Source: an uncultured Megamonas sp.
GTDB taxonomy: Bacteria; Bacillota; Negativicutes; Selenomonadales; Selenomonadaceae
Reading direction: 5' to 3'
DNA: 9,923 bases
Assembly (NCBI GenBank): GCA_900554895.1
Contig: USIX01000080.1
Location: 1 to 9,923 of the forward strand
Positions 1-6,050 of this stretch are shown here, piece by piece. Position 1 is the stretch's first letter; each line of letters opens with the position of its first letter. The notes below the pieces were generated by a model, which was given only the letters and a program-made list of their open reading frames with translations, was not told the DNA's origin and did not search any database. The translations under genes and the position numbers were made by a program.

Positions 1-213
1 GAGGCTGAAGCTGCTCAACGTGGCTGGATTCAGGCTGATCCTGCCCAACTTTATGAAAGAGGCATTGTTCAGCTTGGCGATACAGTTGAAATTGTCGGTC
101 TTTCAGAATATAAAAAAACCGCTACTGTAACAGGTATAGAAATGTTCCGTAAAATGCTCGACCAAGCTATTGCCGGAGATAATATCGGTATAAAACTACG
201 CAATATAAAATAA
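1..213 (+). CDS. EF-Tu domain II-like protein, 3' end only
   Basis: The open frame runs from the first base to TAA at 211-213, so only the last 70 codons of the gene are visible. The stretch [17 protein letters not shown], then [26 protein letters not shown], matches the middle of EF-Tu domain II (beta-barrel; in EF-Tu roughly VERGxxKVGxEVEIVG, TGVEMFRK, AGxNVGxLLRG). It stops where EF-Tu would continue into domain III, so this is not a translation factor. The residues before YERG ([17 protein letters not shown]) do not resemble the expected GRGTVxTGRV strand and look more like the end of a helical or repeat region. The barrel may therefore be a C-terminal module fused to something upstream. 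Small free-standing EF-Tu domain II proteins are known as accessory genes, and their role is unclear. The next gene starts 17 nt downstream, which suggests one operon. Confidence 0.75.
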   Translation, partial: EAEAAQRGWIQADPAQLYERGIVQLGDTVEIVGLSEYKKTATVTGIEMFRKMLDQAIAGDNIGIKLRNIK

Positions 214-218
214 GTTTT

Positions 219-224
219 AGGAGA
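219..224 (+). promoter_or_regulatory. Ribosome binding site of the Sel1 protein gene
   Basis: AGGAGA lies 6 nt before the ATG at 231, directly after the stop codon of the EF-Tu-like gene. It fixes the start and supports co-translation from one mRNA. Confidence 0.7.
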
Positions 225-230
225 ATTATT

Positions 231-1412
231 ATGGCTAAGAGAATTAAATTTGCACTGGAAATGAAAGATGGTATGCAGGTTCGCAGTCTTGAAGATTTAC
301 GCAAACATTTTGATTTGGATAAAACAATCGGTTATTTTGTTGATGGCAAATTATTAAAATGGCTGGAAGACCGTTATTATGATGAAGAAGCGGAAGCTAT
401 AAGTGCTTTATCCAAAGATGACAGTAATTTTAATAGTAAAATCTGCAAAATTTTAGGTGTAGAATATGAAGATGAGGATTTACCCGAGATAAACCCAGAA
501 GAAATAGAACGTAGAAATGAACGTATTGCAAAATTGAAACAGTATACGGCAGATACAAAAATTTTGGATAAAGTAGATTTAGTGGCATTTGACCAGGAAG
601 AGCTGGCGGATTTATTAGATGAAGAAGAATCTGTAATCTATCTGTGCCAAAATAAATTTACTATTCCTTTGCGTGAAAAAAATAAAAAATATGTCGGTAT
701 TGGTAAAGTTGAAGTCGTTATCCGAAGTAAAACAAGGGTTGATTTTCAAGAACTTAATATTCAATTTGAAAATGTACACTTTAATGCTGAATATGAAAAA
801 TTGATAAAAAAATCACCGGATGAGTTGTTAAAACAAGGTGAACAGGCGGAAGAAGCAAACGACTATGACAAGGCACTTGAATATTATAAAAAAGCCGCTG
901 ATATGGGCAGTGCCGAAGCAATGTATTATATTGCTAATGTATACTACAATGAAGATTACGACGAATATGATGTTGAAAAATCAGCTGCATGGATAAAAAA
1001 ATCTGCTGAAGCAGGATATGCAGAAGCAATGGGTGATTTGGGGCTTATGTATGAATGCGGTGAGGGAGTTGAAGAAAACTTACAATTAGCTAAAGAATGG
1101 TATATACGTGGCTCTAAACTTGGCGATAGTGATAGTATGAATAATTTAGGCAGTCTTTATGAAAGTGAAGCCGAATATTCATTAGCAATAAATTGGTATC
1201 AAAAAGCTGCTGATTGTGGAAATGATGAAGCTATGAAAAATCTAGGCATGATGTATTCCTATGGCAAAGGTGTTGAAGAGAATGATGATATGGCTAGAAA
1301 ATGGTGGATTAAAGCTGCCGATGCTGGAAATACTGCTGCAATGAGTTTTTTAGGTCTTATATATGAACTTGGTACAGGTGTAAATCAAAATTTACAAACA
1401 GCTATAGATTAG
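231..1412 (+). CDS. Sel1-repeat protein, N-terminal part up to an in-frame amber stop
   Basis: This 393-residue product begins with a domain of about 190 residues (KIRFxLExKDG-like start, then LEDLRKHFDLDKTIGYFVDGK, WLEDRYYDEEAEAI). I recall this as a recurring N-terminal module of accessory proteins in Bacillota, but I cannot name it. From about residue 196, Sel1/TPR repeats follow, recognisable by EAMxxLGxxYxxGxGVxxN and AxxWYxKAA; about five and a half units fit before the stop. Sel1 repeats form helical solenoids that scaffold protein-protein contacts. There is no signal peptide, so the product is probably cytoplasmic. The frame is not naturally finished: the same repeat continues in the same frame after TAG at 1410-1412, so this is the front of a 1056-codon gene ending at 3401. 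If TAG is a true stop, the product lacks most repeats and the C-terminal domain. Confidence 0.85.
   Translation: MAKRIKFALEMKDGMQVRSLEDLRKHFDLDKTIGYFVDGKLLKWLEDRYYDEEAEAISALSKDDSNFNSKICKILGVEYEDEDLPEINPEEIERRNERIAKLKQYTADTKILDKVDLVAFDQEELADLLDEEESVIYLCQNKFTIPLREKNKKYVGIGKVEVVIRSKTRVDFQELNIQFENVHFNAEYEKLIKKSPDELLKQGEQAEEANDYDKALEYYKKAADMGSAEAMYYIANVYYNEDYDEYDVEKSAAWIKKSAEAGYAEAMGDLGLMYECGEGVEENLQLAKEWYIRGSKLGDSDSMNNLGSLYESEAEYSLAINWYQKAADCGNDEAMKNLGMMYSYGKGVEENDDMARKWWIKAADAGNTAAMSFLGLIYELGTGVNQNLQTAID
1410..1412 (+). other. In-frame TAG (amber) codon splitting the Sel1 gene
   Basis: Codon 394 is TAG. The repeat reads QTAID-stop-YTKGAQLGNA, and other units at this spot read AINWYQKAA, AMEWYTKAV or AKEWYIRGS. 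The lost residue was therefore most likely Trp, and TGG to TAG is a single transition. The frame stays open and on pattern before and after, so there is no indel. Every other stop seen in the window is TAA or TGA. Confidence 0.9.
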
Positions 1413-3401
1413 TATACAAAAGGCGCACAATTAGGTAATGCGGATTGCATGAATAGTTTAGGAAATATATACCGAAAACAAGAAAATTATTTATTAGCTA
1501 TGGAATGGTATACAAAAGCTGTTAATACTGAAGATGAAAATAGCAATGCTATGAATTCTCTTGGTTTGATGTATTATAACGGTGAAGGTGTATCTGAAGA
1601 TGAAGAAACAGCAAAAAAATGGTTTATCAAGGCAGCTGAAAGAAATAACATCAATGCTATAAATAATTTAGGCTGGTTGTATAAACAAGATGAAGATTAT
1701 GTTCAATCTGTATATTGGTATCAAAAATCAGCAGAAAATGGTAATGAAGAAGGTATATTTGAATTAGGATGTGCTTATGATTTTGGTAGAGGTGTATCAC
1801 AAAATAAAAGAAAAGCATTTGAATTTTATAAAAAAGCCGCTGAAAAAGGTCATAATCAAGCTATGGGATACTTAGGATATGCTTATAAAAACGGCGAAGG
1901 AACAGAACAGGATTATCATCAAGCATTTTATTGGTATGTGGAAGCTACTAAAAATGACGAAAATGATTTTGCCATGAAAGAAGTAGCTGACATGTACAGA
2001 AACGGTGAAGGCGTGGACAAATCGGATGTAATGGCTTTTTCGTGGTATAGAAAAGCTGCTGATAAAGGAAATGCAGAAGCAATGTTATGGTTGGGAATTT
2101 ATTATGAAATAGGAGGTACTGATATAAACCAAGATGCCAATCAAGCCCTTTATTGGTATAAACGAGCTGCTAATGAAGGAAATGATGCTATAGCTATGTA
2201 TAGAGCTGCTTCTCTATATGAAGGATATGAAAATTATTCTGCTGCTATTGAATGGTATAAAAAAGCAATTGATATTTACGAAGAAGAAGATGATGATTAT
2301 TATGATGATGCAATGCTAGGATTAGGACGTTCCTATAGAGCAATAAATAATTATTCTGAAGCAATGAAATGGTTGCAAAAAGCTGCCAATATAGGAAATG
2401 CTGAAGCAATGAATTGTATTGGGCTTATGTATGATAATGGTGAAGGTGTTCCTGAAAACGGAAATACTGCATTAAATTGGTATCAACAAGCTGCTAATGC
2501 AAAAATGCCTATTGCTATGTATAATGTAGCATTTGCTTATGAACGACAAAAAAATTATTCATTGGCGATAAATTGGTATGAAAAAGCCCTTCAATATATA
2601 CATGATGATGCCGATGTCAATTTTAGATTAGCTTGTTGTTATAGACAAATTAAAGCATATGATAACGCTTTCGAATATATGGAAACAGCTACAAATCTTG
2701 GAAAAGTTGAAGCTATGAATATGCTTGGTCTTATGTATAGTAACGGTGAAGGAGTAGAAAAAAATTCCGAATTAGCTATTCATTGGTATGAGCAGGCAGT
2801 TGATGGAGGATTAGCTGTAGCGATGTACAATTTAGGTTATGAATACCGTTATATTTTAAAAGATTACCAACAAGCCTTTTATTGGTATCAACAAGCGGTA
2901 AATACTGGATATATTAGTGCTATGACTGAACTAGGAGATTTATATTATAACGGACTAGGTGTAGCCGTCAATAAACAAAAAGCTCTTGAATTATATAAAG
3001 AAGCTGCTGATAACGGTGATGAAAATGCAATCAAAACTTTAGAAAAAATAAAAACCTTATCAAGTACGACAAAATCTGATGGCTGTTTTATTACTACAGC
3101 AGTTTGTAATAGCTTCCGTAAATCGGATGACTGTTATGAACTCACTATGTTTAGAGCATTCCGTGATAATTGGTTGAAAAAACAATCTGACGGACACCAA
3201 CTTATTGCTCAATATTATGCTATAGCACCTAAGATTGTGGAAAGTATAAATAAATCAACAAACGCATCTAGAATTTATTTAAATATCTGGAACAAATATC
3301 TCAAACCTTGTTTATCTTACATTGAACAAGGCAGAAATGAACAATGTAAATCTGTTTATGTCCAAATGGTGCAAGACCTTTATAAAAAATACATGGACTA
3401 A
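1413..3401 (+). pseudogene. Sel1-repeat protein, C-terminal part with CFI-box domain, separated by the amber codon
   Basis: This continues the gene begun at 231 in the same frame; the first internal Met is at 1449, giving 650 residues. About 15 more repeats follow. They mix 36-residue Sel1 units (GEGVxE, then WYxKAA) with shorter TPR-like units lacking the GxGV turn (such as YRKQENYLLAMEWY), for about 21 units in the whole gene. The last 110 or so residues form a CFI-box C-terminal domain: GCFITTAVC (CFI at restored codons 952-954), then MFRAFRDNWL, then AQYYAIAPKIV. This domain recurs at the end of diverse accessory proteins, and its function is not established. There is no good Shine-Dalgarno sequence before 1449 (only a weak AGG at 1432-1434), so separate translation looks poor. 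It is either the dead half of a nonsense-mutated gene or is made by amber readthrough. The lack of further lesions suggests a recent event or continued use. Confidence 0.8.
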
Positions 3402-3423
3402 AAAAAGAAAGTAGGGATTAATT

Positions 3424-3573
3424 ATGGCAGACAAAAGAATTGAATATATGTGCAGTTACTGCGGTAAAAAGGAAATCCGTAATACTTCCATGGGACGCCC
3501 GCTTCCGGGAAAATGTCCGAGAAAGCCGGGCAATAAGCCTCACACTTGGACGATAAACCGCAGATTGAATTAA
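3424..3573 (+). CDS. Small zinc-ribbon-like protein (49 aa)
   Basis: ATG at 3424 runs to TAA at 3571-3573, preceded by AGGGA at 3413-3417. It begins 22 nt after the Sel1 gene, so it is probably the last gene of that operon. The product is basic, with Cys10-x2-Cys13, Cys31 in GKCPRKPG, and His40 in KPHTW, which together could bind one zinc. The CSYCGKK and MGRPLPGKCP motifs look like compact zinc-binding domains with a conserved Gly/Pro loop. There is no membrane segment, and the protein is probably cytoplasmic. It could be a nucleic-acid or protein adaptor for its operon partners. I do not recognise a named family. The codon pattern and conserved-looking motifs argue that it is a real gene. 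Confidence 0.75.
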   Translation: MADKRIEYMCSYCGKKEIRNTSMGRPLPGKCPRKPGNKPHTWTINRRLN

Positions 3574-3574
3574 T

Positions 3575-3665
3575 ATGTCCAATGTCCTGATGTCCAGCTA
3601 AAATACAGTGCTAAAGTCATATTTTAGCTATTTTACACACCTCTTACAGCTGGACATCGGGACAT
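3575..3665. repeat. TGTCC/GGACA dyad element, copy A
   Basis: The left side has three TGTCC units (3576-3580, 3583-3587, 3591-3595). The right side answers with GGACA and GGGACA (3652-3656, 3659-3664). Arms 3582-3599 and 3648-3665 pair over 18 bp with only a T-G wobble (3588/3659), around a 48-nt loop. A second, perfect 10-bp inverted repeat sits inside (3596-3605 with 3620-3629) and competes with the inner end of the outer stem. No T-tract follows the outer stem. A near-identical copy lies 513 nt downstream, on the other side of the small membrane-protein gene. Confidence 0.85.
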
Positions 3666-3695
3666 AATTCAGAATAATGAAAGGGATCTGTCATT

Positions 3696-4067
3696 ATGAA
3701 TACAGTCAGAACCGAAAAAGAACTTGCAAAACAGATAGAAAATAATGCTGACATGATTATCATCGAAGGCAGTTTAAAAGATAAAGTTATTCGCATAAAA
3801 GCTACAGGTAAAGCAGCTTGGATTGTGGCTATCGGAGCAATCGGTGTAGCGGTAGCCTCATTTTTATCAGCACCTGCTACTGGAGGAGTATCTACAGTAT
3901 CATCTTTTGTCGGTGCTTCGGCAGCGATTACTACATTAGGTTTGTCAACAACAACCTCCGCCATATTAATTGCCATAGCAGCTGGCGGTGTCGGTGTACT
4001 TAACAAATTAAGAGATTATGATATTATAGAAGAAAATGATAAAAGAGTAAAACTTAAACGAAATTAA
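3696..4067 (+). CDS. Small Gly/Ala-rich putative membrane protein (123 aa)
   Basis: The start at 3696 is supported by AAGGGA at 3681-3686. The N-terminal 37 or so residues are polar (TEKELAKQIENNADMIIIEGSL) and look like a small soluble alpha/beta segment. Next comes a hydrophobic stretch at about residues 39-60 (AAWIVAIGAIGVAVASFLSA). A Thr/Ser/Gly-rich linker leads to a second hydrophobic stretch at about 72-101 (ASAAITTLGLSTTTSAILIAIAAGGVGVL), and a charged tail (KLRDYDIIEENDKRVKLKRN) closes the protein. Gly and Ala spaced as GxxxA/GxxxG suggest tightly packed or oligomerising helices, possibly a membrane hairpin. There is no cleavable signal peptide. I recall similar hypothetical proteins in many bacteria, often with accessory genes, but know no function. 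It is bracketed by the two dyad elements. A pore-forming or stress-related role is only a guess. Confidence 0.8.
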   Translation: MNTVRTEKELAKQIENNADMIIIEGSLKDKVIRIKATGKAAWIVAIGAIGVAVASFLSAPATGGVSTVSSFVGASAAITTLGLSTTTSAILIAIAAGGVGVLNKLRDYDIIEENDKRVKLKRN

Positions 4068-4087
4068 TAGCTGATATACATCTATAC

Positions 4088-4177
4088 ATGTCCAATGTCC
4101 TGATGTCCAGCGAAAATGATGTGTTAAATCTGTATATATTAAGGACTACACACCATTACAGCTGGACATTGGGACAT
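4088..4177. repeat. TGTCC/GGACA dyad element, copy B
   Basis: The first 24 nt are identical to copy A, as is TTACAGCTGGACAT near the right end (4156-4169). The 18-bp arms (4094-4111 and 4161-4178) pair throughout when T-G pairs at 4101/4171 and 4102/4170 are allowed. The second of these replaces a G-C pair of copy A, so pairing is kept despite change. The middle of the loop differs from copy A, but its end keeps ACACAC and ATTACAG. A run of seven T begins just downstream (4181-4187), so on the plus strand this copy could also act as a terminator for the membrane-protein gene. Confidence 0.85.
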
Positions 4178-4206
4178 TATTTTTTTATAAACAGGAAGTT
4201 TAAAGA

Positions 4207-4236
4207 TTGATAGCGAAATTCATATTTAAATATAAT
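4207..4236 (+). promoter_or_regulatory. Probable sigma-70 promoter for the 564-aa gene
   Basis: TTGATA (4207-4212) and a consensus TATAAT (4231-4236) are separated by 18 nt, upstream of the ATG at 4253. A start point near 4243 would leave a leader of only about 10 nt, overlapping the GAGGGA at 4242-4247. The leader would be unusually short, so the boxes could be fortuitous in such AT-rich DNA. Confidence 0.5.
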
Positions 4237-4252
4237 GAAATGAGGGATTAAT

Positions 4253-5947
4253 ATGACATGGTATCAATCTAAACTAAAAGTGTCAACTGATAACTTAAAT
4301 CAAAACATAAAATGGTATGATTTACTAAAATGCAATTATTATAATAATATGGGACAAATTAGTTTTATTTATTTGCCTGCCGCTTTTTTGAAAATGAAAT
4401 ATATGCTTCCTTTAGATTTAGGTGATGAAAAGCAATATCTTATTGATTTCAATAAAATTAAAGCTAATGGTATGACAATAAATGAATATTTCAATGAGTG
4501 TATAAAGAAAAAGAAGAAAGTTCAATATAATATTTTAGTAAAATACTGTAGATTTCTTTACAGAACAAAAACAGGAGCAACAGATGATTTCGGTAAAGAA
4601 ACAGACCAAGCTTTAAAACAGTTCAAAAAAGAATTTACAGATTTTTATTTATCTATCGTTGGTAATAAATTAAACATAACAAATTTATCCGAAAGAAATA
4701 TTAAAAATTTATGTGAGCTATTCAAATCTTTTATTCTATTTAGAAGTATAAAAACTGGCGGTTTATCCGAGAACTATAATGAAGCCCTTCCTGATGAAAA
4801 AAAATTATTCAGACTACAGAATTTTTTATCTTTAGACAAGGATAATGCTACAGTTGCTATTTTTGATGGCATATTTGATGATGATAGAGCAATTTATATT
4901 AAGCAGTGGTATACACTTCTTTGGTGCAATTCAAGTTTATATGATGAAGAAATTTCTTTTCTTTTAGGTTGCATGAGATTAATCGACTCTCAAAAAGATA
5001 TTCTTATTTATCATGACATTGACTTTATTTTGAGAGATATAAAAAATAATTTTATTATTGAAACTGACGATAAAATTTTTGTTGCAGACAATAAACAAGA
5101 AGAAGATTTTATAAATAGTTTTTTGGCAAAATTTAAATATTCGATTATTTGCAAAGAAAATGAAGTATCTCGATATTGTCTTTATAATTATTTTATTGGC
5201 AATAAACGTATGTCCTCATTTATTTACTGTATTTTAAATCTTTATCTCATAAATAAGATGAAACAAGTGAAATGGAGAAGCTTTATTAATACAGCTTTAA
5301 AACACGCTGTAATAGAAGAGCTACCTAAAGAGAGATTGATTGTTATAGCCAATATAACTTCACATTGTCATATTGAATGTTTAGACGCTCAGGAAGTTTT
5401 AACAAAACTATTTAACATAAAACAAATTCAGTTGAAAGTATTGTTAGACTTTATATATCCAAATGATACCAGAGAAGATATAAAGAAAAAACAAGAAATA
5501 AAACGGATTTTACCGGTAATACTAAAAACCTATCAGCATTATTTAATAAAGAAACGAATGTTTTTTCCTGATGTAGAATACAATCATTTATATAATTTAT
5601 GGATTTTTCTGTGGCTGTTTTATAACGTAAAATCTATAGAAACTCAAGAAACTTTAGCTGTAAAAGGTTTAAAATATACAGATAGCGGGCTAAAAAGGAA
5701 AAACATCAATAGGCTACAAATAAAAACAATGGCATCATATATAAAAAAAGAAGAAACACCTGCATCGTTAGAAATATTAACGGATATCTTTGTTCGATAT
5801 GAATTATTATTAAATCCGAAAAATCTTGATGTAAATACTGTAATGTATGCAAAATATTTTGATACATTATCTTTAAGTATTCAGGATTTAATATATGATT
5901 ATTTATATATAACAAAGAAAAATATAAACTCCATTTATAAAGGATAA
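4253..5947 (+). CDS. Unknown protein of 564 aa, its own transcription unit
   Basis: ATG at 4253 follows GAGGGA at 4242-4247. I do not recognise a family. The protein looks mainly helical, rich in Lys, Asn, Ile, Tyr and Phe, and its gene appears even more AT-rich than its neighbours. Visible features are a Lys cluster (IKKKKK, residues 84-89), an acidic-aromatic stretch (DGIFDDDRAIYIKQWYTLLW), YHDIDFILRDI in the middle, and a strongly hydrophobic-aromatic segment NHLYNLWIFLWLFYNV at 444-459. That segment could be a buried helix or a single membrane segment. There is no signal peptide, no P-loop, and no obvious nuclease or polymerase motif. A likely promoter in front and a strong hairpin terminator behind (5952-5988) make it a self-contained unit. 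With base composition unlike its neighbours and an integrated element next door, it could be cargo such as a defence or toxin gene, but nothing in the sequence proves this. Confidence 0.75.
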   Translation: MTWYQSKLKVSTDNLNQNIKWYDLLKCNYYNNMGQISFIYLPAAFLKMKYMLPLDLGDEKQYLIDFNKIKANGMTINEYFNECIKKKKKVQYNILVKYCRFLYRTKTGATDDFGKETDQALKQFKKEFTDFYLSIVGNKLNITNLSERNIKNLCELFKSFILFRSIKTGGLSENYNEALPDEKKLFRLQNFLSLDKDNATVAIFDGIFDDDRAIYIKQWYTLLWCNSSLYDEEISFLLGCMRLIDSQKDILIYHDIDFILRDIKNNFIIETDDKIFVADNKQEEDFINSFLAKFKYSIICKENEVSRYCLYNYFIGNKRMSSFIYCILNLYLINKMKQVKWRSFINTALKHAVIEELPKERLIVIANITSHCHIECLDAQEVLTKLFNIKQIQLKVLLDFIYPNDTREDIKKKQEIKRILPVILKTYQHYLIKKRMFFPDVEYNHLYNLWIFLWLFYNVKSIETQETLAVKGLKYTDSGLKRKNINRLQIKTMASYIKKEETPASLEILTDIFVRYELLLNPKNLDVNTVMYAKYFDTLSLSIQDLIYDYLYITKKNINSIYKG

Positions 5948-5951
5948 TATG

Positions 5952-5990
5952 AAAAAATCTCATGATATCTGATATCATGGGATTTTTTTT
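5952..5990 (+). terminator. Intrinsic terminator after the 564-aa gene
   Basis: Arms 5952-5969 and 5971-5988 pair with one T-G wobble (CATGATATC against GATATCATG at the core), with only a few bases left for the loop, and a T8 run occupies 5983-5990. The A-run at the left base also makes it plausible in reverse. It separates the upstream unit from the integration module. Confidence 0.85.
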
Positions 5991-6006
5991 ACGATTTTAT
6001 TCCCTA

Positions 6007-6036
6007 TTTAAACAGTATAGTTTTTGCTAATATATA
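6007..6036 (+). promoter_or_regulatory. Weak candidate promoter of the integration module
   Basis: Because a strong terminator ends at 5990, the ATPase gene needs a promoter between there and 6050. TTTAAA (6007-6012) and TATATA (6031-6036), 18 nt apart, are the best boxes I see. The match is poor and AT-richness makes chance likely. Confidence 0.25.
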
Positions 6037-6050
6037 AGCGAGGTGATTTT

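Noticed and set aside
1449..3401. The C-terminal Sel1 half as an independently started gene
   Set aside because: It is in the same frame as the upstream half, repeat homology continues before the Met, and no good ribosome site precedes 1449.
3818..4003. Plus-strand 61-aa frame inside the membrane-protein gene
   Set aside because: It is an out-of-frame shadow rich in Cys, Ser and Arg, with no own ribosome site.
3644..4006. Minus-strand open frame of 120 aa opposite the small membrane-protein gene
   Set aside because: It mirrors the plus-strand gene, overlaps the dyad repeat arm, lacks a convincing ribosome site and has the low-complexity Ala/Pro/Thr look of an antisense shadow.
3575..4177. 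Integron gene cassette with attC sites
   Set aside because: The gene-plus-palindrome layout is reminiscent, but the ends lack the GTTRRRY/RYYYAAC core and no integron integrase is present in the window; the tyrosine recombinase here is of phage/ICE type.
3575..4177. CRISPR array
   Set aside because: There are only two copies, with a gene between them and no regular short spacers.
5706..5978. Minus-strand 90-aa hydrophobic frame at the end of the 564-aa gene
   Set aside because: It begins inside the terminator hairpin and is antisense to a good coding frame; hydrophobicity is expected from AT-rich antisense DNA.
6024..6050. Upstream extension of the ATPase gene from TTG at 6024
   Set aside because: ATG 6051 has GAGGTGAT in front; the extension would read through that ribosome site.
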